A stretch of 56,722 nucleotides of DNA from Candidatus Sulfotelmatobacter sp. (lineage in GTDB: Bacteria > Acidobacteriota > Terriglobia > Terriglobales > Acidobacteriaceae): assembly GCA_030041475.1 (NCBI GenBank), contig JASHNU010000099.1:1-56722 (forward strand), written 5' to 3'. A model generated the notes under the pieces. That model saw only the letters and a program-made list of their open reading frames with translations. It was not told the DNA's origin and ran no database searches. Below, in pieces: positions 19,000 to 26,886 of this stretch (the stretch's first letter is position 1; each line of letters begins with the position of its first letter). The position numbers and the translations under genes were made by a program.

Positions 19000-20247
19000 T
19001 CACCTTTGCTTCACTGCCACGTCCACGCATTCCAGAATCTCCGCCTCGGTCAGTGTGTGGTCACTCTGCTTGGCGCGCCGGTAGATACGCTCGACTGTGT
19101 CGTCCGTCGTTGGGATGCCGCGCCGTTCCAGCCAGAACAGCACGTTCGACTTTCCGCTCATCGGACCGATGTCAATGATCTGGTCTAGGCCGAAGACGTG
19201 TGACGGCACGCCGGAGTAGACCGTGTTGGCGAGCACGACGTCGTTTTTATGATAGGCCTTGATGATCGCCGCGGCGTGCACGCCGGTCGCGGTGCGAAAA
19301 GCGTCATCGCCCACCACGGGGTAGTTCTTAGGAATGGGCACGCCGGTGGCGCGCGAGATTGCCTGGCAATACTCCTTCAGCTTGGTCAGGTCCTGCTGCT
19401 CCCAGGGCGCGATACCCATCAGTTTCAGATTCACCAGCATCTGATCCACCTGCGTGTTCCCGACGCGCTCGCCCAGGCCGATGGCACATCCGTGCACGGA
19501 GTTCGCACCGGCGATGATGGCGGCCATTGAGTTGGCGATGGCCAGGCCGCGGTCGCTGTGGCCGTGCCAGTCCACACGAACCTTTTCGCCCGACGGCCTG
19601 ACGACTTCGGCAATCACGAACCGCACCAGCGCCAGCACGCCCATCGGCGTGGCGTGGCCGGCAGTGTCGCAGATGCAGATGGCACGCGCGCCGCAAGCGA
19701 TCGCGGTCGAGTACAGCCGCTTCACAGTCTCAGGATCGCAGCGGCTGGTGTCCTCGGTGACGTACATGCAGTCGAGGCCGAGCGAAACGGCATATTTTAC
19801 AGCTTTCTCGGTGGTGTGCAGGAGAAAGTCGTCGGTCCAGCCTTCCGTGAAGCGGCGAATCGGGCTCGATCCGATGAACGTTGCCGCCTCGATCGGCAGA
19901 CCGGTTTTCTGCACAATGTCGCCAATCGGGCGAATGTCGTTTTCGTGCGTGCGCGCGGCGCAGTTGGCGCCAATCTTCATTCTGTGCGCGACGATCTCGC
20001 GCGCCAGCGCGGTGACAGCGTCAACCGCGCGCGGTCCGGCGCCCGGCAGCCCAAGATCGAGCGAATTGATCCCCAGCGCCTCCATGAGATGGAGAATTTC
20101 GATCTTCTCCGCAATCGAGGGATCGCGCACCGACGGTGACTGCAGCCCGTCTCGCAGGCTTTCATCATTGATCAGAATCGGTCCGGGCGGCTTGAGCCCC
20201 GGGGGAAAGTTCTGGTTCCAGTCGTAGATGAGGTCGGAGGTGTTCAT
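19000..20247 (-). CDS. DRE-TIM metallolyase (HMG-CoA lyase / isopropylmalate synthase-like)
   Basis: 415 residues from ATG 20247; the in-frame ATG 99 bases upstream would translate repeat DNA. The DRE-TIM signature is NDESLRDGLQ (27-36), with the metal His pair in WHGHSDRGLA and the closing motif CAIGLGERVGN. The superfamily makes or breaks C-C bonds next to an acyl-CoA or oxoacid (2-isopropylmalate, homocitrate and citramalate synthases, HMG-CoA lyase). No C-terminal LeuA regulatory domain is present, so feedback control by leucine is not expected. It is the first gene of a two-gene unit with the PanE-like reductase. The precise reaction is not assignable from sequence. Confidence 0.8.
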   Translation of the reverse strand: MNTSDLIYDWNQNFPPGLKPPGPILINDESLRDGLQSPSVRDPSIAEKIEILHLMEALGINSLDLGLPGAGPRAVDAVTALAREIVAHRMKIGANCAARTHENDIRPIGDIVQKTGLPIEAATFIGSSPIRRFTEGWTDDFLLHTTEKAVKYAVSLGLDCMYVTEDTSRCDPETVKRLYSTAIACGARAICICDTAGHATPMGVLALVRFVIAEVVRPSGEKVRVDWHGHSDRGLAIANSMAAIIAGANSVHGCAIGLGERVGNTQVDQMLVNLKLMGIAPWEQQDLTKLKEYCQAISRATGVPIPKNYPVVGDDAFRTATGVHAAAIIKAYHKNDVVLANTVYSGVPSHVFGLDQIIDIGPMSGKSNVLFWLERRGIPTTDDTVERIYRRAKQSDHTLTEAEILECVDVAVKQR

Positions 20248-20259
20248 GGAGAAACCGCT

Positions 20260-20414
20260 TTTGGCCTTTGGCTCTTGGCTGTTAAGTTGTGGTTCCGAGG
20301 GCGACAGATTGAATTGGCAACTGCCTAAAGAAAAAACGCCACTCACAGTTCAGGGCCAGTGTGGTCAAGCGAAAAGCCAAAAGCCAGGAGCCAAAAGCCA
20401 AGAGCCAAGAGCCT
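20260..20414. repeat. AGCCAAAAGCC short tandem repeats with inverted copy
   Basis: Near 20375-20414 five or six units of the form AGCCAAAAGCCAGG / AGCCAAGAGCC follow one another. A reverse-oriented copy (TTGGCCTTTGGCTCTTGGC) lies at about 20262-20280, so the segment can fold back. It fills the gap between the DRE-TIM gene start and the zinc-ribbon gene stop. Confidence 0.65.
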
Positions 20415-20751
20415 ATTTCTCCTTCGGCGGCAGCGTCAATCCGAAAACTGAGATCATGCCCTGGCCGGCGACGTTAACTTTGGTCTCGCCGGGCGTGGGC
20501 AGGTAGAGCGCCTTGCAATTTTCGCAACGATAGACTTCAGCATCCGGCCCCCAGGCCTTCTCGATGTCGCCGCACTCGCGCTCGACCACGTCTTTCATAT
20601 AAAACCAGCGCTTCAAGTGGCCGCCGCAGAATTTCCCCTTTTCGTCTTTTTCGTTGCAGGCGCGTTGGCCGGCCTTCTTGACCTTGACCTTGTGATGGGG
20701 AAGTTGCTGGATGTTTTGAGATCCGGAAGTCGTGACTTCGCTGCTTGCCAA
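20413..20751 (-). CDS. Small zinc-ribbon-like conserved hypothetical protein
   Basis: 112 residues from TTG 20751, which has GGAG eight bases upstream. An ATG at 20874 would add 41 residues encoded mostly by repeat-flanking DNA, so I prefer the shorter form. Four spaced Cys groups suggest metal binding: ACNEKDEKGKFCGGH, then ECGDIE and YRCENCKALYLP. A basic patch (KVKVKKAGQR) precedes them. I do not recognise a named family; a rubredoxin- or zinc-ribbon-type nucleic-acid or redox role is possible. It sits between two repeat elements and points toward the DRE-TIM/PanE pair but is separated by 165 bases. Confidence 0.55.
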   Translation of the reverse strand: MASSEVTTSGSQNIQQLPHHKVKVKKAGQRACNEKDEKGKFCGGHLKRWFYMKDVVERECGDIEKAWGPDAEVYRCENCKALYLPTPGETKVNVAGQGMISVFGLTLPPKEK

Positions 20752-20856
20752 AGGACTTGCTCCTCTTCGAACGGCTGCGTTCCAAACGCCGCTCGATTCA
20801 GCCTGATGCGGCCATTGTAACTCAGCCGAGACTCCCGAGTGGCGAGTCGGGAGCGG

Positions 20857-20983
20857 GTGCAGTTTGGTTGTCATTCCGAAAAAACGTTCTTTGCGCCGTG
20901 AGGAATCTGGGCGAGCCGCGTCGCGTCGCGTTTATTGCAACGCACTAATCGCGCGTTTGGCTCGCCTCCTCATCAAACTGCAC
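20857..20983. repeat. Large inverted repeat related to TGTCATTCC element
   Basis: Outer arms GTGCAGTTTG (20857-20866) and CAAACTGCAC (20974-20983) are perfect, as are inner arms GGCGAGCC (20910-20917) and GGCTCGCC (20959-20966). TTGTCATTCCG lies just inside the left outer arm, linking it to the element at 9927. It sits directly before the sulfotransferase start. Confidence 0.65.
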
Positions 20984-21031
20984 TACCCGGGAGCGCGTCA
21001 GGTTCCAACATCCAATGTTACGATCAAATCC

Positions 21032-21592
21032 GTGATCACCATCGTTTCAGGACTGCCGCGCTCAGGAACCTCCCTGATGATGCAGATGCTGGTTGCCGGA
21101 GGGATGACGCCGCTTTCCGATGGCGAACGACAGGCGGACGCCGACAATCCTCGCGGCTACCTGGAATGGGAGCGCATCAAGACCCTGCCCGACGATCCCG
21201 GTTGCCTTGCGGAAGCGGAAGGAAAAGTGGTGAAGGTGATTTCGCGGCTGTTGCTCTCGTTGCCGGCAGGCCATGAGTACCGCGTGATCTTCATGGAGCG
21301 GCCGATGCCGGAGGTCCTGGCCTCGCAGGATCAGATGCTAAGGCGCTGCGGCACATACAAAAAGGGCGGGAACCCCGCAGCAATGGCGGCCGCATTTGAA
21401 AAGCATTTGCGGGAAGTCGATGCATGGCTGAACGCAAAGGCGCACGTGAAGATATTGCGCATCGCGTATCACGATGTATTGCAGAATCCAAGAACGATCA
21501 GTGAAAAACTTGCGGACTTTCTAGGAGTCACGTTGAACTGCGAGGCAATGTCCGGCCAGGTAGATCAATCGCTGTATCGCAATCGCAGCTAG
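21032..21592 (+). CDS. Sulfotransferase-like P-loop protein
   Basis: 187 residues from GTG 21032. The frame is open further upstream to 20864, but that part is repeat DNA. The 5'-phosphosulfate loop is SGLPRSGTSLMMQML near the N-terminus, and the helix with DVLQNPRTISEKLADFLGV near the end resembles the 3'-phosphate-binding side of PAPS sulfotransferases. The family transfers sulfate from PAPS to a hydroxyl or amine. At 187 residues it is shorter than most (250-300), so the acceptor-binding part is reduced. No PAPS synthesis genes are adjacent. No clear ribosome site; start uncertain. Confidence 0.65.
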   Translation: MITIVSGLPRSGTSLMMQMLVAGGMTPLSDGERQADADNPRGYLEWERIKTLPDDPGCLAEAEGKVVKVISRLLLSLPAGHEYRVIFMERPMPEVLASQDQMLRRCGTYKKGGNPAAMAAAFEKHLREVDAWLNAKAHVKILRIAYHDVLQNPRTISEKLADFLGVTLNCEAMSGQVDQSLYRNRS

Positions 21593-21613
21593 CCATTCTG
21601 CGTGTAACTTCCC

Positions 21614-22120
21614 CTAGAACTCGAGCTTGGGCGCGGCCTGATCGGCGCCGACACGCCCTATTTCGATGGTCGCCTTATGGTAGTTCTCGGCTTTGATGGG
21701 CGCGGCGGCCATACGGCGCAGCATTGCGATCTGCCCGACGTGGGTCAGGGCGTCGGCAACCGGTCCTTGAAACAATTTTTCGAGCGGCGATTGCACTGGC
21801 TCGCCCGACGCCAGGAAGCCATCGAACTTTTTCAGCGTCGTAAAGAACCTTTCGGTCTCCTCGTCCCACGGCAACGGCGTCGAGTTGTTCCACGTCTGCT
21901 GACCCTTCGCGATCGAAAGCGCCCAATCGAAAAGATCGCCGATATGCGCCAGAATCTGGCCGGGCGTGCGCAGTCCCTCGCCGGCATTGAAATCGGCAAA
22001 ACCGGGGGGTGCATTGCGCACGGCTTTTCCGCCGCGGTAGGCCAGCGTGGCCAGAGTGTGGCGGAACAGTTCGCGTTTCGGATCGGCAGACGGCGAGATC
22101 GCAGGCTGAGTCATGCCCAT
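21614..22120 (-). CDS. DinB/YfiT-like metal-binding hydrolase-fold protein
   Basis: 168 residues from ATG 22120 (ATG 22114 is equally possible; the open frame reaches 22174 but would overlap the cupin start). It shows the DinB four-helix pattern: LFRHTLATLAYRGGKAV, then AHIGDLFDWAL with the first metal His, and THVGQIAMLRRM with the second. DinB-fold proteins bind a divalent metal and include thiol transferases (bacillithiol, mycothiol), but most are uncharacterised. Divergent from the cupin gene with a gap of about 32 bases, so they share a promoter region. Confidence 0.75.
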   Translation of the reverse strand: MGMTQPAISPSADPKRELFRHTLATLAYRGGKAVRNAPPGFADFNAGEGLRTPGQILAHIGDLFDWALSIAKGQQTWNNSTPLPWDEETERFFTTLKKFDGFLASGEPVQSPLEKLFQGPVADALTHVGQIAMLRRMAAAPIKAENYHKATIEIGRVGADQAAPKLEF

Positions 22121-22152
22121 CAGATTACACTGAACAGCAGGAGGCGAAAAGC

Positions 22153-22515
22153 ATGGCCAGAAATGCGGCCCCACTGCGTGCCGTCAACCGTGGCAACGCC
22201 GAGCACTATCGCTGGGGCAACGATTGTGACGGCTGGCATCTGGTGAAGGATGCGCAACTGAGCGTGGTTGAGGAAGTCATGCCGCCGGGCGCGATTGAGA
22301 TTCGTCATCAGCACAAGCTGGCGCAGCAGTTCTTTTATGTGCTGGCGGGCGAACTGCTGATGGAAGCGGAGGGCCAAACCACGCTGGCAAAGGCGGGGAG
22401 TGGGATTCGAGTATTGCCCGGAATGCGCCATCAGGTGCGGAATCCGTCATCAACGTCGGCGCGGTTTCTGGTGATCTCGCAGCCGCCCAGTCACGGCGAT
22501 CGGTTCAACGAATGA
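22153..22515 (+). CDS. Small single-domain cupin
   Basis: 120 residues. ATG 22153 has a perfect AGGAGG eight bases upstream (22139-22144), which decides against the longer open frame. A single cupin barrel is visible: PPGAIEIRHQHKLAQQFFYVLAGE (metal His/His/Gln, then Glu position) and the second motif PGMRHQVRNPS. The family ranges from sugar epimerases to dioxygenases and sensors; nothing fixes the substrate. Divergent to the DinB-like gene. Confidence 0.85.
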   Translation: MARNAAPLRAVNRGNAEHYRWGNDCDGWHLVKDAQLSVVEEVMPPGAIEIRHQHKLAQQFFYVLAGELLMEAEGQTTLAKAGSGIRVLPGMRHQVRNPSSTSARFLVISQPPSHGDRFNE

Positions 22516-22640
22516 TTGCTTCGCCGGGGATCTCCTCCCGCGATAAGTAACCGAAAGCGTGATTCTGCCGCTGACGATCCAAGCCTCGCGATCCAAGTCC
22601 GCATACTTCTTCTCCTAACATGACGGAGTGGAAGTGGATG

Positions 22641-23228
22641 CTAATTGGAGCCATCGGTGCTTCGGAGAAGACCGTGCGGATCAAACAGTGGCGCTTCCGG
22701 GTCATAATCCTTTGTTGGATCGATCCTCTTAAGGTCAATCAGCCATGCTCCGGGCCTGATATTGTCGACAAGCTTCCGTTTCCATTCACCGTCCATGAGC
22801 ACCCAAGTCTCATCCTGAACGGTGGTCGTTTGATAGAGACGCACCTTGCCCAAACTCATTTGGCGCCTGGTCCACTGTTGCAGGACGGTTGCTTTCAAGA
22901 CTGCTGGACCGCAGCTCTGCAAATCCAAAAAGGTGTTGCTGATGGAAATGTTTTCTTTCACCTGATCGAATCCGGCAGTGGAATAAGAAGCCGATTGCTT
23001 GAACGACCACACCTCGCCGTTGGCCATGTGGGCCTCGAAGTCTGGAGCGTAGACCGCAAACAGTTGCTTCGCATTGTTCGCCACCGTCGCCCGCTCCATG
23101 CGGGCGTACTGGCCGTCGAGTTGTTGCCGACGTGCATCGCCCTTCGGCATCGGAGAACAGACCTCCGCAGGTGCGGGTCCTGAGAGGAGGAGATAGGTGG
23201 ACAAAACGGCGAACACCCATGGTTTCAC
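22641..23228 (-). CDS. Exported NTF2/DUF4440-like protein
   Basis: 195 residues from GTG 23228, which follows GGGAG by six bases and opens a signal peptide (MKPWVFAVLSTYLLLSG, cleavage near APA). The open frame extends to 23465 but without a sensible start. The mature part looks like the SnoaL/DUF4440 cone fold: ARMERATVANNAKQLFAVYA at the start, EVWSFKQSASY in the middle and YQTTTVQDETWVLMDGEWKR near the end. These folds bind small ligands; most exported ones are uncharacterised. It lies alone, downstream of the aldehyde dehydrogenase on the same strand but separated by 109 bases. Confidence 0.65.
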   Translation of the reverse strand: MKPWVFAVLSTYLLLSGPAPAEVCSPMPKGDARRQQLDGQYARMERATVANNAKQLFAVYAPDFEAHMANGEVWSFKQSASYSTAGFDQVKENISISNTFLDLQSCGPAVLKATVLQQWTRRQMSLGKVRLYQTTTVQDETWVLMDGEWKRKLVDNIRPGAWLIDLKRIDPTKDYDPEAPLFDPHGLLRSTDGSN

Positions 23229-23337
23229 GATAGGCTCCCTGGAGTGTGCAAAGTGGTAGACGCTCCAACGGGAAGAACGTGAGCCTCTCGGATTCAGGTC
23301 GCCATCGCAATCATTGTTCAGCCGCCTGCGGGCGCGG

Positions 23338-24909
23338 CTACAACTGCTTGCGCCGTACGATGCCCGCCGCGCGCAAGGCGCCGCGCATGCGGGTTCCCAA
23401 GCTGCGGGCAAACTGCATATCCAGGAAGCCTTCCATCTGGCGACGGAAGCTCTCGCCGTATCCATGCCACCAGAGTTTTTTCATGCCCGGCACGCGGTCG
23501 CTGTCCAGGTATTTCACTCTGACCATTTCATCGAGCCCAAACCGGCCGTGCGTGCGGCCGACGCCGCTGGCCTTAACCCCGCCATGCGGGGCTTCGCTGA
23601 TGCCAAAACATGAGACCACATCGTTGACCATGACGGTGCCGGCATGGATACGCCGCGCCATGCGCTCGCCGCGTTTCGGTTCGCGAGTCCACACGCTGGC
23701 GGCGAGACCATACTCCGAGTCGTTGGCCAGCTGCACCGCTTCGTCATCCTGTTCGAACGGCATGACCGGCAGGACCGGGCCGAAAGTCTCTTCGCGCATG
23801 ATGCGCATGTCATGGGTCACGTCGGCCAGCACCGTGGGAGCGTAAAAGTTAGGCCCGAGCTCCGGGAGCCGCTTGCCTCCAACCAGCACACGCGCCCCGC
23901 GCGCCCTGGCATCCTCCACATGCGACTCAACAATTCTCACCTGGCGCTCCTGGATCATTGGCCCCACATCAGTATGCGAATCCATGCCGTTACCCACGCG
24001 CAAGCGAGCCGTCTTATCGGCACAGGCCCGGGCAAAAGATTCGTACAGACTATTCTGTACATAGCAGCGCTCAACCGAAAGGCAGGCCTGCCCGGCGTTG
24101 ACGAACGCTCCCCACACGGCCGCGCTCGAGGCCACGTCAAGGTCGGCGTCATCGAGGACGAGCATCGGATCCTTGCCGCCCAACTCGAGCACAACCGGTA
24201 GCAGCCGTTCGGCGGCGGCGGCAGCGATCCGCTTGCCCGTGGTGACGCTGCCGGTAAAGACCAGCTTGTCGATGGGCGATTTAAGGAGCGCTGCCCCTGC
24301 CGGCCCTTCGCCCACGATCACCTGGAACACGTCCTCGGGAACGCCAGCCGCGTGCAGCAGCGAGTCCAGTTCGAGCGCAACCAGTGGAGTCAGTTCGGAC
24401 GGCTTCAGCACGACGGCGTTGCCTGCTACCAGCGCAGCTAGCGTTTCCGTTGCGGGAATCGAGAACGGATAATTCCACGGGGAAATGATTCCGATCACTC
24501 CATGCGGCTCCCGCAGCAGCGATCCATTCTTCAGTTTTGTCACCAGGTTTGCGTGAGGGACTGGCTCGTCCCGCAGCAGGCCGAATGCGTTGTCGATGAG
24601 AAATCGAGCGGCATCCAGCACGACCAGCACTTCTGTGACCAGAGATTCGACCAGGGGCTTGCCGGCCTCCCGCGTGATGGCCGCTGCGATTTCCGATTTT
24701 CTGGCGAACAGCCGCGCCTGAAATTCCCGTAAGACCGCAATGCGGTTGCGAAGCCCTAGTTCGGTCCAGCCGGCTCGAGCCAACCGCGCGCGTTCGACTG
24801 CACCAAAGACTTCAGCCTCACCGGCACACTCGAACTGGCGCAGGACTTCGCCCGTCGCGGGATTCGTGGGCGCGATTGTTCGCGCCGCGATTTTCACATC
24901 TGTGGCCAC
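23338..24909 (-). CDS. Aldehyde dehydrogenase, succinate-semialdehyde-like
   Basis: 523 residues with Asn146 (ISPWNYP), Lys169 (VVLKPSE), Glu242 (LELGGKDP) and nucleophile Cys276 (GQACLSVERCY), a complete ALDH active site. GQACLSVERCYV and a roughly 60-residue basic C-terminal extension (MKKLWWHGYGESFRRQMEG) resemble the GabD2-type succinic semialdehyde dehydrogenases of actinobacteria and similar soil enzymes. Cytoplasmic NAD(P)-dependent aldehyde oxidation is certain; the substrate is inferred. Different subfamily from the ALDH at 6544. Starts at ATG 24909; no partner genes in the unit. Confidence 0.92.
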   Translation of the reverse strand: MATDVKIAARTIAPTNPATGEVLRQFECAGEAEVFGAVERARLARAGWTELGLRNRIAVLREFQARLFARKSEIAAAITREAGKPLVESLVTEVLVVLDAARFLIDNAFGLLRDEPVPHANLVTKLKNGSLLREPHGVIGIISPWNYPFSIPATETLAALVAGNAVVLKPSELTPLVALELDSLLHAAGVPEDVFQVIVGEGPAGAALLKSPIDKLVFTGSVTTGKRIAAAAAERLLPVVLELGGKDPMLVLDDADLDVASSAAVWGAFVNAGQACLSVERCYVQNSLYESFARACADKTARLRVGNGMDSHTDVGPMIQERQVRIVESHVEDARARGARVLVGGKRLPELGPNFYAPTVLADVTHDMRIMREETFGPVLPVMPFEQDDEAVQLANDSEYGLAASVWTREPKRGERMARRIHAGTVMVNDVVSCFGISEAPHGGVKASGVGRTHGRFGLDEMVRVKYLDSDRVPGMKKLWWHGYGESFRRQMEGFLDMQFARSLGTRMRGALRAAGIVRRKQL

Positions 24910-24977
24910 GGAGAAATTCTAGTCCTTGCTGACATGGGTTGCCAGATTTCAGATTACATACCCGTTCGCGACCGGCC

Positions 24978-25667
24978 TCACTTCATCCCCGGATATTTCC
25001 CCGCATAGATCAGCACCAGATCGATCGCATCGGTAACGCTGTGCGCGATAATTGGGGCGGCCAGGTTGCGGCCGCAGGCCAGATATAGCGCTCCCAGCAG
25101 AAATCCATCCCAGATGTTTTCGATCATGCCCGTCGCACCCTGATCAATGTGCCCGCAGCCGAACACAACGCTTATGACGATGAGACTCGCAATCCAGGCA
25201 ACTTTGGCATTGCGGAACAAACCAGCGAGACGGTTCATCAAGTAGCCGCGATACACGATCTCTTCCCCCAGCGGACCAACCGTCCAGACCAGAACGAAGT
25301 AGATCAGAAACATCTTCAGGTTGCCGACCATGCCGCCAAAATCGGACAAGTCTGGCATCTTGCCCAGCCAGCGCGCCAGCAGCGGCTGGGTGACGAACAA
25401 CTCGAACAGTTCAATACCGAGACCCGCAGCGACACCGATCGCGATTGCATCGCCCCAACTGCGCGGACGCGCGAAGCCGACGTCTTTCCAGCGCAGGCCG
25501 CGCAGGCGCAACGATGCCCAGCCCAGCAAAAACAGGTAGGGTGTCTTGCTGATGTAGATGTGGTGGTAGACGTCAGCCGCGAAGATCGCGGCCACGATGG
25601 CGAACTCGGACAGCGTGAGCCAGACGCTGTCGCGCAGGAGGTTTTGGGGTGGACTTGCGTCGGTCAC
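24978..25667 (-). CDS. CPBP (Abi/CAAX-protease-like) intramembrane metalloprotease
   Basis: 229 residues with about six to seven hydrophobic helices. The three CPBP motifs are present: EEIVYR (135-140, EExxxR), FGCGH (His173) and HSVTD (His209 to Asp213). These residues bind zinc inside the membrane. The family includes eukaryotic Rce1 and bacterial proteases linked to bacteriocin immunity or peptide pheromone processing; no bacteriocin genes are near. It is transcribed in the same direction as the downstream aldehyde dehydrogenase, 68 bases away. Function beyond membrane proteolysis is unknown. Confidence 0.85.
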   Translation of the reverse strand: MTDASPPQNLLRDSVWLTLSEFAIVAAIFAADVYHHIYISKTPYLFLLGWASLRLRGLRWKDVGFARPRSWGDAIAIGVAAGLGIELFELFVTQPLLARWLGKMPDLSDFGGMVGNLKMFLIYFVLVWTVGPLGEEIVYRGYLMNRLAGLFRNAKVAWIASLIVISVVFGCGHIDQGATGMIENIWDGFLLGALYLACGRNLAAPIIAHSVTDAIDLVLIYAGKYPGMK

Positions 25668-25719
25668 AGAGCCTTCCTCGGCGCCATTTCGAGAACCAAG
25701 TCTAGTATTCGCCGCTCAC

Positions 25720-26469
25720 CTAGTACTCGACATTAATTAGGTACAGCCCACCTGCGGGTGCGGTAGCTCCCGCCGCCGAGCGGTTCCGCGCCGCAAGAAT
25801 GCGCGCCAGATCTTCCGGTACGAGTGTTCCCTTGCCCACCAGAATAAAAGTGCCCACCAGATTGCGAACCATATGGTGCAGGAACCCGGAGCCGCTGACC
25901 GTATATACGAACTCATCGCCGTTCCGTTCCCACTTTGACGAAAAAATTGTGCGTACGTTCGACACCGTCTCCTCTCGCCCGCGCTCCGGATCCACCGCCG
26001 CAAAGGACGTGAAATCGTGTTCCCCCACAACCAGCTCCGCCGCACACTCCATCGTCGCCTCATCGAGCGGGTACGGGAAATGCCACACATACCGCGCCAG
26101 AAATGGCGGGCAGATCGGGGCACGATAGATCCGGTAACGATATGTCTTCGCCCGCGCCGAATGGCGCGCATGAAACTTCGCCGCCGCCTCGGTCACTTCC
26201 AGCACGCGCACCGCGGCGGGCAAAATGTCGTTCAGCGCCCGCAGGAAATTTTCCGTAGGAACCGAAGACTCCGTGACAAATGTCACTACCTGCGCCAGCG
26301 CATGAACGCCTGCGTCGGTCCGTCCTGAGGCCTGCGGCAGTACCTTTTCTCCTGTAATTCGTCCAATGGCTGAGGCGAGTGTGCCCTGCACGGTACTGGC
26401 GTCGGGCTGCACCTGCCAGCCGGAAAACTCGGCTCCATCGTAGGAAAGAATCAGTTTGAGATTGCGCAT
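25720..26469 (-). CDS. truA: tRNA pseudouridine(38-40) synthase
   Basis: 249 residues from ATG 26469; the frame is open 25 codons upstream but the conserved protein begins MRNLKLILSYDGAEFSGWQ. Catalytic Asp52 lies in SGRTDAGVHA, and GSGFLHHMVRNLVG is the C-terminal RNA-binding motif of TruA. The enzyme isomerises U38-U40 in the anticodon arm of many tRNAs in the cytoplasm. Length matches the family (about 250-270). It is the first gene before the CPBP protease (52 bases), likely co-transcribed. Confidence 0.95.
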   Translation of the reverse strand: MRNLKLILSYDGAEFSGWQVQPDASTVQGTLASAIGRITGEKVLPQASGRTDAGVHALAQVVTFVTESSVPTENFLRALNDILPAAVRVLEVTEAAAKFHARHSARAKTYRYRIYRAPICPPFLARYVWHFPYPLDEATMECAAELVVGEHDFTSFAAVDPERGREETVSNVRTIFSSKWERNGDEFVYTVSGSGFLHHMVRNLVGTFILVGKGTLVPEDLARILAARNRSAAGATAPAGGLYLINVEY

Positions 26470-26886
26470 GTTTGCTGGTGCGTCTTGAACATCGTGCGAT
26501 TCAGTGCTGCAACTCGCAGGTTCGAGCTCTGATTCTCTGTGCACCTCGTTGCTCGATCTTTCGAGTCTCGCGCTTGTATCGCTTCACCCAATTCCTTTCG
26601 GGCAAAGGGAACTGGCGCAATCGGGACTCAGCCTTCGCTAGCAATGTACCAGCCCTGCAACAGCTTTGGCGGGATTTGGTCAGATATACTGGAAAGTTTT
26701 CGCGGAGCTTTCCAGTATTCTGTCAGTCAGGTTTGCGGAACCTTCGGCCCCTGCTTTGCGTACCAAAATCTGAGTAGGACTCTGGATTCTCGGCGTTCGG
26801 AAGTTCCAGGACGAAAGCCGAGCTTATTGCTGCAAGAAATTGTTCAACCGGTCTTAACGTCAATCGTATTAAACGGAGATGAGTAG
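26470..26886. other. Intergenic region between truA and first tolC-like gene
   Basis: 417 bases without a supportable gene. It must hold the divergent promoters of truA and the TolC gene. The only strong structure is the inverted repeat at 26686-26718. TATACT within its left flank (26685-26690) could serve as a -10 element. Confidence 0.5.
26686..26718. promoter_or_regulatory. Perfect 11-bp inverted repeat upstream of tolC-like gene
   Basis: ATACTGGAAAG (26686-26696) and CTTTCCAGTAT (26708-26718) flank an 11-base spacer, about 170 bases before the TolC start. As DNA it is a good repressor or activator site; as RNA, a stem-loop in a long leader. Confidence 0.55.
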
